A stretch of DNA of 64,000 nucleotides from assembly GCA_024655865.1 (NCBI GenBank), contig JANLFM010000003.1, positions 1 to 64,000 on the forward strand, written 5' to 3'. Origin of the DNA: Caldisericota bacterium. GTDB lineage: Bacteria; Caldisericota; JANLFM01. Both the position numbers and the translations under genes were made by a program. This document shows, one piece after another, positions 41,179-50,133 of this stretch. The notes beneath the pieces were generated by a model. The model made no database searches, had not been told where the DNA came from, and saw only the letters and a list, made by a program, of their open reading frames with translations. Positions within the stretch are counted from its first letter, which is position 1. Each line of letters opens with the position of its first letter.

Positions 41179-44100
41179 TCACTCCTGTACCTCAAGCATA
41201 GCCTCTAAGGCTTCGCTGATCTGCTCGTTGGAGAAGCCTTCCAAATCAATAGCGTTAGACCTGCACCCCCCTGCGCAAGCGCCACAGCCTTTGCAAAGTG
41301 AAGGATTGACCTCCGCCACCCTCTTTAAGTAACCCAGAACCTTTTTCTCCAGCACCTTTATCGCCCCATAACTGCAGAGCAGTTCGCAAAGGCCGCAACC
41401 AGCGCAAGCCCTCTCGTTCACTTTCGCGATTTTACCGCCAGCCTCGATTCCCTCCTTAGAAAGGAGGATGGCAGCTTTACCGGCTGCGGCTTTTGCCTGA
41501 GCGATGGATTCCTCAATTGTTCTGGGAGAGTGGGCCAGTCCTGCAAGGAAGACTCCGTCTGTAGCAAATTCCACAGGTCGCAGTTTGGCGTGAGCCTCAA
41601 GAAAGAATCCGTCCTGAGTTAAGGGAACCTTAAAGAGCTTTGCCAGCCTCTCATTTTCGGGATTGGCGCTCACCCCTACGCTGAGCACCACGAAATCCAC
41701 AGGAAGGTCGATTTCTCTACCTATAATTCCCTCTCTAAAGCGTACCCTCAGGGTCCCATTCTGATAGACTTCGGGCTTTTCTTCCTCCCTGTAATTCAAA
41801 AAGAGCACTCCTGCTTCCCGGGATTTCGTGTAGTAGAGTTCATTCAATCCATAGGATCTGATGTCTCGATAAAGGACTATGACCTCGGTCTCCGGACTGA
41901 GCTCCTTAATTTTCAGGCTGTTCCTCAAGGCCTCCTGGCAGCAAACCCGGGAGCAGTAGGGGTGATCGTCGTCCCTGGATTCCACACATTGGATGAAGAT
42001 CACGGTTCCGGGTTTACCTAACTTACCGCTTAAAAAGAGGCTTTCTAATTCCCTCTGGGTAATTACTCCTTCGAGGTTCCCGTAACCAAATTTAGAAGTA
42101 GCCATCTCCAGGGCTCCCGTAGCGATAATTACCGCTCCGTGTTCGATGATCTCGCCGTTGGAGAGGGTAGTTTTGAAATTGCCCACATAACCTTCAGAGT
42201 TTTCGACCTCCACGCCAGTATAAACGGCTATTCTGGGATGACCCTTGACCCTCTCAATCATCATTTTTAATTCAGGCTGGAAAGGAGAACCGTCCTGCTT
42301 GAAAGCGATGAAGCGGGCGTTTCCGCCTAATTCCTTTTCCTTTTCCACGAGGACTACCTCAAAACCCTGGTCAGCCAGAGCCAGAGCGGCAGTCATACCA
42401 GCTATTCCTCCTCCGATCACGAGACCCCGTCTGGTAATCGGGAGGAACTGGACTTCCAGAGGCGAAAGTTCCACGGCCTTGGCCACAGCACCGCGAACGA
42501 GATCCATGGCCTTCCTAGTAGCCCGCTCCGGGTCGAATTGGTGCACCCAGCTATCCTGATCCCGGATATTGGCCATCTCAAAGAGGAAGCGGTTCAGTCC
42601 CGCCTCCCTGATGGTCTCCTGGAAAAGCGGTTCATGTGTCCTAGGAGTGCAGGAGGCCACCACAACCCTGTTCAGGTTGTGCTCTTGAATCTTTTCCTTG
42701 ATCCTTTGCTGGGTATCCTGGGAACAGGTATAGAGGTTGCTTTCAGCATAGACCACGTAGGGGAGGGTCTTGGCATATTCGGTAACAGCCTGGACGTCCA
42801 GAAATCCCGCGATGTTCAGGCCACAATGGCAGATAAAAACTCCCACTCTGGGCTTCTCGCTGCGGACATCGATTTCCGGAGGAAGCTCCTTCCTGGAAAT
42901 TTCCTTTCCCCTTTCGCTGGCGATGATCCGGGAGGCCTCTTCGGCAGCCGAACTTCCCTCGGTGACGGACTCCGGAATATCTTTGGGTCCCGCGAAGGCC
43001 CCGGCGACAAAAACCCCTTGCTTTTCCGTGCTTACCGGATCCAGGTCCAGATTTTTGGGAAAACCGAATTCGTCCCGGGAAAGCCCGAAAAGACTGGAGA
43101 GCTCATCCGCACTCTTAGGAACTCCCAGTCCCACGGATAGGACTACAAGGTCGAAAACCTCGCTTTTCAGGCTTCCGCCCTCATCCTCATAGAGAATCCT
43201 GAGCGATCCGTCCTTGAGCTCCTCCACGCTCGAGATCCGAGAGCGCACATACCTTACCCCGTATTCAGACTTGGCCCTTTCGATATATTTCTCAAATTCC
43301 TTCCCGTAAGAGCGCAGGTCGATGTAAAAGATGGTGGATTCCACTTCCCGGGAATGCTCCCGGGCGATCACAGCCTCCTTGGTGGCGTACATGCAACAGA
43401 CGGAGGAACAGTAAGGATGAACCTTGTCCCTCGATCCCACACACTGGATGAAAGCTATCTTTTGGGGATGTCTTCCGTCTCCTGGTCTCTGGATTACTCC
43501 GGAATAAGGCCCGGAGGCCGAAAGGATTCTTTCGAACTGAATGCTCGTCACCACATTGGGGAACCTCCCCCACCCGTACTGGAAATAGGAGGAGGGATCG
43601 ACCTCATCGAAGCCCGGGGCGAGGATTACGCTCCCGACTTCAATGACCTCCTCTTGAGGTTTCATTTGATGATTTATGGCTTTAGCCTGGCAGACCCGCA
43701 CGCATTCCATGCACTCCGAGCAGCCAGCGCAGTTCAAGCAGCGTTCGGCCTCCGCTTTAATATCTTCCTCTTTGAGGCCGAGGTTTGCCTCGGAAAAGTC
43801 CCCTTTCAAGGATTCGGAGAGGCGAAATTGAGGGTGAGACCTTTCTCTCCGCTCTACTTTCTTTAAATCGACTTCCGCTTTCCCCTCCAGTATCCCTTCT
43901 TCCTCCCTACCCTCTCTCAGGTTCTCCCCTTTCAGGAAACGATCGATAGAGTTCGCCGCTTTTCTTCCCTGAGCCATGGCTTCGATAAAAGTAGCGGGGC
44001 CTAAGACGGCATCGCCACCAGCGAAGACTCCGGGAATATTGGTCTCTAAAGTAAGGGGATCGGCTTTGAAGAGGCCCTTTTCTTGAAGTATGGGCAGGTT

Positions 44101-45585
44101 TTCAACCTCAGGTTCCTGGCCGATTGCTGAGACCACAAGCTGGAAGGCCAGACTTTCCTGAGCACCAGGGATGGGAACCGGCCTGGGACGTCCTGAAGCA
44201 TCGGGTTCCCCGAGCTGCATCCTCTGAAGCGTTAAAAGAGCTCCGGAAGGAGCTTTCTCCACCTTTAAAGGAGCAGCGAGAAACTGGAAGCGTACTCCCT
44301 CCAGCTCGGCTTCCTCAATTTCCTGAGGATCAGCGGGCATCTCATTCCGGGTTCGGCGATAGATAACCCATACTTCCTCGGCCCCCAAGCGGAGAAGGGT
44401 GCGAGCAGCATCAATGGCGGAGTTCCCTCCTCCGATGACTGCCGCTTTTCCCTCAAAGGAGAAGGGTTCTACATTCACTTTGCGGAGGAAGCTTAAAGCA
44501 TCTGTAACCTCGGGGAGTTCCTCTCCCGGGACGCCCATCTTCCGCGATCTCCAGGCTCCAGTAGCTACAAAAACGGCGTCGTACTCTTTTCTGAGTAGCT
44601 CTAGGTCTGACTTCTTGATCTCTTTTCCGGTCTGAAATTCCACTCCCATCCGGAAAAGTAGGGAGAGCTCGTAATCTAAGACCTCCCTGGGTAGCCGATA
44701 GGGAGGAATACCATATCTGAGCATTCCCCCGATCTGGGGCATCCTCTCGAAAACAGTGACTCTAAAACCTTTAAGCGTAAGATCGTAGGCAGCGAGAAGC
44801 CCTGCGGGTCCGGACCCGATAATCGCCACCTTTTTCCCGTTCCAGGGAGGGGTCTGGGGTGTCCATTGCTCACCGTTTTTTAAGGCAACATCGGCCACGA
44901 AGCGCTTCAGGTAGTCAATGGCCACGCTCCCATCTAAATCTTTTCTGGTGCAGGATTTCTCACAGGGGCGAGTGCAGATACGACCGGTGATCAGCGGGAA
45001 AGGATTTCTCTCCCGGACTAAATCCAGAGCCTCCTTGTACTTTCCCTTTACTATGAGCTGAATATAGCCCTGGGCATTGACATAGAGTGGGCAGGAAGCA
45101 CGGCAAGGGCTGATTCCCAGTTTTGTAATTCCAAAAGAGCTGGGAACTGCTTGCTCGTAAAGGCGGAAGATGGCTTTGCGCTGAGCCAGGCGCTCCTCGT
45201 AATCGTTCGGTTGGGAAACCGGGCATTCCTTAGCGCAATCCCCGCAACCCTTACATTGATCAGGGTCCACATAGCGTGGTTCTTTAAGGATGGTGATTTT
45301 AAAGTGAGGTGCTTCCCCCTCTACCCGAACTATGCGAGAGCGGGTGAGAAGTTGGATATTGGGGTTGGAACCTACCTCTACCAATTTAGGAGAAAGGATG
45401 CACATGGAGCAGTCGTTTGTGGGGAAAGTTTTGTCCAGTTGTGCCATAGTTCCCCCGATAGCATCCTTAGACTCCACAAGGTACACTTTAAAACCACCAG
45501 CCGCTAAATCCAGGCTGGCCTGAATCCCGGCTACCCCTCCCCCCACTACTAAAACTTTGCCCACAGGATTAGTATTTTCAGCCAC
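41179..45585 (-). CDS. hdrA: Giant HdrA-GltD-HdrA fusion flavoprotein
   Basis: A 1468-residue fusion. Domain order: HdrA FAD domain (KVLVVGGGVAGIQ, residues 10-22), a ferredoxin site CKGCGDCAKECPV (111-123), a GltD/NfnB-like pyridine nucleotide:flavin module (about 155-560, with VAIIGSGPAGLLAAYD and AAVIGGGNSAIDAARTLL), a second site CLNCAGCSECMECVRVC (616-632), the remaining HdrA segment with CVGSRD and CCMYATK (about 640-890), then a second, complete HdrA from GVFICHCGLNIAG (915) with its own GLVIGGGIAGMTAALAL, CVESRD/CCQEAL and two terminal [4Fe-4S] sites (CAGCGLCELLCS, CKGCGACAGGCR). The first copy lacks the usual N-terminal CHCG domain. It would hold at least three flavins and could be both the bifurcating centre and an NAD(P)H site. 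It lies between HdrB and MvhD. Confidence 0.93.
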   Translation of the reverse strand: MAENTNPVGKVLVVGGGVAGIQASLDLAAGGFKVYLVESKDAIGGTMAQLDKTFPTNDCSMCILSPKLVEVGSNPNIQLLTRSRIVRVEGEAPHFKITILKEPRYVDPDQCKGCGDCAKECPVSQPNDYEERLAQRKAIFRLYEQAVPSSFGITKLGISPCRASCPLYVNAQGYIQLIVKGKYKEALDLVRERNPFPLITGRICTRPCEKSCTRKDLDGSVAIDYLKRFVADVALKNGEQWTPQTPPWNGKKVAIIGSGPAGLLAAYDLTLKGFRVTVFERMPQIGGMLRYGIPPYRLPREVLDYELSLLFRMGVEFQTGKEIKKSDLELLRKEYDAVFVATGAWRSRKMGVPGEELPEVTDALSFLRKVNVEPFSFEGKAAVIGGGNSAIDAARTLLRLGAEEVWVIYRRTRNEMPADPQEIEEAELEGVRFQFLAAPLKVEKAPSGALLTLQRMQLGEPDASGRPRPVPIPGAQESLAFQLVVSAIGQEPEVENLPILQEKGLFKADPLTLETNIPGVFAGGDAVLGPATFIEAMAQGRKAANSIDRFLKGENLREGREEEGILEGKAEVDLKKVERRERSHPQFRLSESLKGDFSEANLGLKEEDIKAEAERCLNCAGCSECMECVRVCQAKAINHQMKPQEEVIEVGSVILAPGFDEVDPSSYFQYGWGRFPNVVTSIQFERILSASGPYSGVIQRPGDGRHPQKIAFIQCVGSRDKVHPYCSSVCCMYATKEAVIAREHSREVESTIFYIDLRSYGKEFEKYIERAKSEYGVRYVRSRISSVEELKDGSLRILYEDEGGSLKSEVFDLVVLSVGLGVPKSADELSSLFGLSRDEFGFPKNLDLDPVSTEKQGVFVAGAFAGPKDIPESVTEGSSAAEEASRIIASERGKEISRKELPPEIDVRSEKPRVGVFICHCGLNIAGFLDVQAVTEYAKTLPYVVYAESNLYTCSQDTQQRIKEKIQEHNLNRVVVASCTPRTHEPLFQETIREAGLNRFLFEMANIRDQDSWVHQFDPERATRKAMDLVRGAVAKAVELSPLEVQFLPITRRGLVIGGGIAGMTAALALADQGFEVVLVEKEKELGGNARFIAFKQDGSPFQPELKMMIERVKGHPRIAVYTGVEVENSEGYVGNFKTTLSNGEIIEHGAVIIATGALEMATSKFGYGNLEGVITQRELESLFLSGKLGKPGTVIFIQCVESRDDDHPYCSRVCCQEALRNSLKIKELSPETEVIVLYRDIRSYGLNELYYTKSREAGVLFLNYREEEKPEVYQNGTLRVRFREGIIGREIDLPVDFVVLSVGVSANPENERLAKLFKVPLTQDGFFLEAHAKLRPVEFATDGVFLAGLAHSPRTIEESIAQAKAAAGKAAILLSKEGIEAGGKIAKVNERACAGCGLCELLCSYGAIKVLEKKVLGYLKRVAEVNPSLCKGCGACAGGCRSNAIDLEGFSNEQISEALEAMLEVQE

Positions 45586-45587
45586 TA

Positions 45588-46457
45588 TTACCCCTCCAGC
45601 TTTGTCCAGAAGCCGTCCATTTTGATGCGATTGAGGTTAAAACCCAACTCCTCCCTGGGAATGCCCAGAGCCAATCCCAGAACCTGGGGAAGGTAAATCA
45701 CAGGGAGTTCATAGGTCTCACTTAAAAGTTTCTCCACCTTTTTCTGGTTCTGCTCGAACATAATGTCACAGAAGGGGCAGATGAGGACCATAGCGTCTGC
45801 TCCCTCTTCCTTGACCTTCTTGAGGGTAACTCCCGCCATCTTTAAGGATGTGTCCTCTTTAAACCCCAGAACCGCACCTCCACAGCAGGAATTTTGCCCT
45901 GAAACGACCTGAGCCCCGGTTATTTTTAGAAGTTCGCCCAAGCTATCGGGAGCCTCCGGATTATCGAAATCCTGGTAAATCCGGGAAGGGCGGGCGTAGT
46001 GGCAGCCCGTGTATGGATAAAGCCTAAGGGTCCCAAGGTTCCTTCTAATTTTTTGAGCGATCAGGTCCTTGAAATCCTCAAAAAGAACCCTGGCACTGTG
46101 TCGAACCCTGACTGAACCCGAATAGCTGTGTCCTAAGTCTAAAAGGAGCGGCTCCAGCTTTTTTCTGACTTCAGGATCGTTGCTCCACAGATAGTTAGCC
46201 TCAGTGAGATTTTCCGTACAGGCATTGCACAAGGTGACCAGATCTTGAATGCCGCTTTTTTCTGCGATGGCTAAATTTGTAAGAGCCATTAAAATTCCAG
46301 TTTCCTCGTTAATGCTCTTTACCGGGAATCCGCAGCAAAAGAAATCTGGAACATCCTGGATTGTAATCTGAAGTTCCTCTGCCAACCGGCGAAAGGCCTG
46401 TTCGTAATTCAGCGCCCTCACCGGGACGGTACAGCCTAAAAAGAGCCCGATTTTCAT
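45588..46457 (-). CDS. hdrB: HdrB-like CCG-domain subunit (copy 1)
   Basis: A 289-residue subunit with two CCG motifs that bind noncubane iron-sulfur clusters in heterodisulfide reductase. Motif one is FLGCTVPVRA ... DFFCCGFPVKS ... TLCNACTEN; motif two is YPYTGCHYARPS ... NSCCGGAVLGF ... LICPFCDIMF. Both are intact. It overlaps HdrC by four bases and precedes the giant HdrA by two, the canonical hdrCBA order. The natural disulfide or acceptor is unknown, as a bacterium is not expected to have CoM and CoB; it could act on another disulfide or pass electrons onward. Confidence 0.93.
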   Translation of the reverse strand: MKIGLFLGCTVPVRALNYEQAFRRLAEELQITIQDVPDFFCCGFPVKSINEETGILMALTNLAIAEKSGIQDLVTLCNACTENLTEANYLWSNDPEVRKKLEPLLLDLGHSYSGSVRVRHSARVLFEDFKDLIAQKIRRNLGTLRLYPYTGCHYARPSRIYQDFDNPEAPDSLGELLKITGAQVVSGQNSCCGGAVLGFKEDTSLKMAGVTLKKVKEEGADAMVLICPFCDIMFEQNQKKVEKLLSETYELPVIYLPQVLGLALGIPREELGFNLNRIKMDGFWTKLEG

Positions 46458-46957
46458 TTCTCCACCGGAAAAGTTATCAGTTTAAAGAATTCGAGCACTC
46501 GTGCGGCCAGCTCCCTTTTTTCCTCCAAAGTGGGGACGGATTGTTTCACTCTTTTCTTGTTCTCGAATTCCCCTATTTCGTAAAGCCTGCCATGCTTGTA
46601 AAGCAAATCCAGCTGCGCCTGGAGGCTCGAAGGTAAAACCCCTTCCTTTACGGCAATATTCCTCAAAGCGATCATCAAATCCGTGATCTTGACGTCCTGA
46701 GGACAGCGCTCGGAACAGAGGTAACAGGCAGAGCAGAGCCAGATAAAGGGAGAGCGGAGGACTTCCTCCTTAGCGCCCAATAGGGCGAGACGAATAATCC
46801 TTCGAGGATTGAATTCTTCGTCCGCCAGGCGCACAGGGCAACTCAGAGTGCAGGTAGCACAAGAAAAGCAGCGGACGATCATCTCCCCACCTTTCTCCTG
46901 CATGATACGGTATTTGAATTTCAAATCCAGGTCTTTTTCCGTTAGGGTTTTTCCCAT
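46454..46957 (-). CDS. hdrC: HdrC-like ferredoxin subunit (copy 1)
   Basis: A 167-residue subunit with two [4Fe-4S] sites: CFSCATCTLSCPVRL and CSACYLCSERCPQDV, typical of HdrC, which carries electrons between HdrA and HdrB. The remainder is helical. It begins 17 bases after malic enzyme and overlaps HdrB by four. Length is within the normal range of 150-200. Confidence 0.92.
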   Translation of the reverse strand: MGKTLTEKDLDLKFKYRIMQEKGGEMIVRCFSCATCTLSCPVRLADEEFNPRRIIRLALLGAKEEVLRSPFIWLCSACYLCSERCPQDVKITDLMIALRNIAVKEGVLPSSLQAQLDLLYKHGRLYEIGEFENKKRVKQSVPTLEEKRELAARVLEFFKLITFPVEK

Positions 46958-46974
46958 AATACCCCCTGAAGTTT

Positions 46975-48432
46975 TTAGGAGCGCAAAACCTCCTCAATGG
47001 TAGCTTGAAGCACCTTATTCAGGAGTTCCTGAGGAATAGTCTTGATGAATGACTCCCGGATCAAAAGCTCGGTTAAGCTTCGGGCATAATCGATATCCTC
47101 TTTAGCCCTCCTGTAAGCTTCCTCCCTGGTCATCAGGATCCTGGCTACCCCATCTTTGACCGCCTGTTGGGCAACGTCCGCGGCTTCGTTGGGGAATACC
47201 CCCGGTTCCTCCATTGTGGCAGTAATGTTGTCCGGATTAATCCCTCTCTTTTCTGCAAAATCTGCCAGGGATCTGGCAGCAGCGATGGCCATGTTATCCG
47301 TTACTTTCCTGGCTCTCACAAGGAGCGCACCCTTGAGGATCCCGGGGAATCCCAGGGAGTTATTTATCTGGTTAGGGAAATCCCCTCTTCCCGTCCCCAC
47401 AATGTAAGCACCGGCCTCTTTGGCCTCGTAGGGATAAATTTCCGGAACTGGGTTAGCGCAGGCAAAAACTATGGCCTTGGGGGCCATCAACTTAATCCAT
47501 TCCGGCTTGATCACCCCCGGTCCTGGCGTGGAGATCGAGAGGAGAACGTCGGCCCCTTTTAAAGCTTCTTCCACGGTCTGAACCTTGTCCGGGTTGGTCT
47601 TCAGGCAGATCTCCCATTTCCGGTAAAAGCGCGGGTCGGCTTCAATGTCCTTCCTTCCCCTGTGGAGTGCTCCTTTTGAGTCGAACATGATGCTTTTTTC
47701 CGGGTCAGCTCCCGCGGCTAAATTCAAACGCAGACAGGTGGTGTTTGCTGCTCCTGCCCCGAAGTAAACAATCTTCACCTGGGAGAGTTCCTTGCCCACA
47801 ATTTTTAAGGCGTTCAGCAACCCGGCCAGAGTGACGCAGGCTGTGCCCTGCTGGTCGTCGTGCCAGACCGGAATGTCGCATTCCTCTCTTAAAACATCGA
47901 GCACCCGGTAGCAGTTGGGCTGGCTGATATCTTCCAAATTGACTGCTCCAAAGGATGGCTGAATCCTCTTCACCAGGTTAATGATGATCTCCGGGTCGTT
48001 TTCCCCTTTCTCGTTCCGGGAGTCCACACAAAGGGCCAGGGCATCAATGCCCCCCAGATATTTCATCAAAAAAGCCTTGCCCTCCATCACTCCCAGACCG
48101 CCTGGTGGAGTGACGTCTCCATCCCCCAGGACTCTGGTGGAATCGCTCACGACTGCCACAAGGTTCCCCCTGTTGGAAAGCTCGAAGGATTTCTCGTTGT
48201 CGTCCCTGATAGTGGTGGAGATCTTGGAAACTCCTGGCGTGTACCAGACATTGAACCAGTTGAAACCAAAAACCCCGGCTTTGGGGACGGTTTGCATTTT
48301 TCCTCCGTAGAAACGATGCCCTTCTAAAGCCATCCTCTTATAGAAGATGGTTTTGGCTTTAGCCATTTGAGCTGGGGTAAAGTTCTCAGGGAAGCATTCT
48401 TCCAGGTTACTCAAATCAGGTTTTAGAGTCAT
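46975..48432 (-). CDS. Malic enzyme (oxaloacetate-decarboxylating malate dehydrogenase)
   Basis: Converts malate to pyruvate and CO2 with NAD(P). The 485-residue product shows VWYTPGVSKI (substrate Tyr region), AVVSDSTRVLGDGDVTPPGGLGVMEGKAFLMKYLGGIDALALCVDSRNE with the catalytic Lys, PVWHDDQQGTACVTLAGLLNAL with metal-binding Asp, the NAD fold IVYFGAGAANTTCL and ACANPVPEIYPYEAKEAGAYIVGTGRGDFPNQINN. This is the short prokaryotic type without a phosphotransacetylase domain; NAD versus NADP preference is not clear. Placed between FrdA and HdrC it ties the fumarate/malate steps to the redox modules. Confidence 0.94.
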   Translation of the reverse strand: MTLKPDLSNLEECFPENFTPAQMAKAKTIFYKRMALEGHRFYGGKMQTVPKAGVFGFNWFNVWYTPGVSKISTTIRDDNEKSFELSNRGNLVAVVSDSTRVLGDGDVTPPGGLGVMEGKAFLMKYLGGIDALALCVDSRNEKGENDPEIIINLVKRIQPSFGAVNLEDISQPNCYRVLDVLREECDIPVWHDDQQGTACVTLAGLLNALKIVGKELSQVKIVYFGAGAANTTCLRLNLAAGADPEKSIMFDSKGALHRGRKDIEADPRFYRKWEICLKTNPDKVQTVEEALKGADVLLSISTPGPGVIKPEWIKLMAPKAIVFACANPVPEIYPYEAKEAGAYIVGTGRGDFPNQINNSLGFPGILKGALLVRARKVTDNMAIAAARSLADFAEKRGINPDNITATMEEPGVFPNEAADVAQQAVKDGVARILMTREEAYRRAKEDIDYARSLTELLIRESFIKTIPQELLNKVLQATIEEVLRS

Positions 48433-48446
48433 CTTCCTTCTCCTTT

Positions 48447-50123
48447 CTATAGCCCCGCAGGGGCAAAAGGATCAAACTCTGTTCTGTGTCTCTTTAAAGA
48501 CTCCAGGTTCCGATATTCCGGCAGGAGTAAAGGGGAGTATCCCTTTGTTTCTATGCCCTCCCCTTTCAGCTCCTCCTCGTATTCCCAGACGTGATCAACG
48601 TTCAGGCGCCCTTTGATCTCCGTTTCACGGGCTAACTTTGCGGCCTCAATCCCCGCTCTCCTGCCAAAAACGTTGTAGTCTAAAACGGAATTCCCCATGA
48701 GCCTATTACGCCCGTGAACCCCTCCGGATACCTCTCCGGCTGCAAGCAAGTTGGGCACGCTCGTATGGCAGTTCTCCTCGATTTCTACTCCTCCATTCTG
48801 GTAGTGCAGGGTAGGATAAACCAGCATGGGTAGGACGCGAATATCGATGCCGAAGCGTTTGTACTGTCTGAACATGGCAGGAAAAGCGCGTTCAATAGTC
48901 CCGGAGCCATGGAGGATCTCAATCAGGGGAGAGTCCAGCCAGATCCCGTACTGCCCGTCGGGCGTGCGCACTCCCAGACCTTTCTTGCATTCCTGAATGT
49001 ACTCTGAGGCTTCCACATCCCGGGGTTCCATGGGGTAAACGAAGAGCTCCCCTTTAGCGTTTACCGGTTGTCCCCCCATGGCCCTAATCTTCTCGGTAAT
49101 CAGAAACCCGTGAATTTGAGGAGGATAGATAGCGCCGGTAGGATGGAACTGGACGGAGTCCATGTGCAAAAGGCGAGCTCCAGCCCGGTAAGCCATAACC
49201 AGGCCGTCCATTGTCGCTCCGTAGTGATTGGTTGTGGGGAAACCACGGATATGAATTCTGCCAAAACCACCGGTGGCCAGTACTACGACCTTTGCCTTGA
49301 CCACATGGTACTGCCCGGTTTCCATATCGAAAAGCACAGCCCCGGCGGCTTTCCCTTCCTCGTCCTTGATCAGCTCCAGGGCGGGAAGGAATTCCAGGAT
49401 GGTGATCTCTTCAGGGTGGTTACGCACCTCGTCCCTTAAGACGCGCATGATCTCTGCTCCTGTGTAGTCACGGCAGGAGAGCATCCTCCTCCTTGAGGCT
49501 CCTCCTCCGGATTGGGTTTGGTAATGACCATCAGGTAGCTTGTCCCAGATCACGCCCAGCTCCTCCAGGAATTTCACAATGTAGGGAGCTTCTGAGGTCA
49601 TAATCTTCAACAGCTCTGGTTTATTGTCGAAGTGTCCTCCGCCAATGGCATCAAGATAGTGAATTAAAGGGGAATCTCCGGGATTAACGGAGGCCTGCAT
49701 CCCTCCTTGAGACATCATGGAGTTAGCATCTCCCAGGCGCAGTTTGGTACACAGGATAACTTTAGCCCCGTTCTTCGCCGCCCAGAGGGCAGCCTGACAT
49801 CCCGCTCCTCCTCCCCCAATAACCAGGACATCTGTTTCATAGTCTACCGGTTCCAGCTTAAAGTCTCGAGGAAGACGGGATGGCCTTTCCAAAATATCCA
49901 CCACTTCAGAAGTAAGGTGCTCCCCCTTATTCGGTCCCACCCTTATCGGCTTCCGGGCTTCAGGCTGATAATCGGGATGGTTGTCCCTGAGCACCTTTTC
50001 CCTCTCCTCAGCGGATAAGGGTTTAAGAAATTTTTGCAAGCCCTCTTTGGCCATCTCGGCCCTTCGGGGCCTCGTGGCTTCCACAAGCTTTATTGATTCA
50101 TACATGTAATCGGGATAACCCAT
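48447..50123 (-). CDS. Soluble fumarate reductase/succinate dehydrogenase flavoprotein (FrdA/TfrA-like)
   Basis: The catalytic flavoprotein for succinate/fumarate interconversion. The 558-residue product has an unusual N-terminal extension of about 95 residues before VLVIGGGGAGCQAALWAAKNG. Substrate motifs are retained: HIRGFPTTNHYGATMDGLVMAYRAGA, VQFHPTGAIYP, GFLITEKIRAMGGQPVNAKGEL (catalytic Arg), PRDVEASEYI and GGVHGRNRLMGNSVLDYNVFGRRAG. The His that binds FAD covalently in membrane enzymes (SHTVAAEGG) is Asn here (ANSMMSQGG, about 133-141), so the flavin is probably not covalent. No membrane anchor gene is nearby, so the enzyme is likely cytosolic. Next to FrdB, HdrB and HdrC it recalls thiol:fumarate reductase of methanogens. 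Confidence 0.88.
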   Translation of the reverse strand: MGYPDYMYESIKLVEATRPRRAEMAKEGLQKFLKPLSAEEREKVLRDNHPDYQPEARKPIRVGPNKGEHLTSEVVDILERPSRLPRDFKLEPVDYETDVLVIGGGGAGCQAALWAAKNGAKVILCTKLRLGDANSMMSQGGMQASVNPGDSPLIHYLDAIGGGHFDNKPELLKIMTSEAPYIVKFLEELGVIWDKLPDGHYQTQSGGGASRRRMLSCRDYTGAEIMRVLRDEVRNHPEEITILEFLPALELIKDEEGKAAGAVLFDMETGQYHVVKAKVVVLATGGFGRIHIRGFPTTNHYGATMDGLVMAYRAGARLLHMDSVQFHPTGAIYPPQIHGFLITEKIRAMGGQPVNAKGELFVYPMEPRDVEASEYIQECKKGLGVRTPDGQYGIWLDSPLIEILHGSGTIERAFPAMFRQYKRFGIDIRVLPMLVYPTLHYQNGGVEIEENCHTSVPNLLAAGEVSGGVHGRNRLMGNSVLDYNVFGRRAGIEAAKLARETEIKGRLNVDHVWEYEEELKGEGIETKGYSPLLLPEYRNLESLKRHRTEFDPFAPAGL

Positions 50124-50133
50124 TCTTGCCTCC

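Noticed and set aside
42245-43866. Long plus-strand open frames opposite the giant HdrA gene
   Set aside because: They are antisense shadows with skewed composition and no domain; the minus strand carries a clear flavoprotein over the whole stretch.
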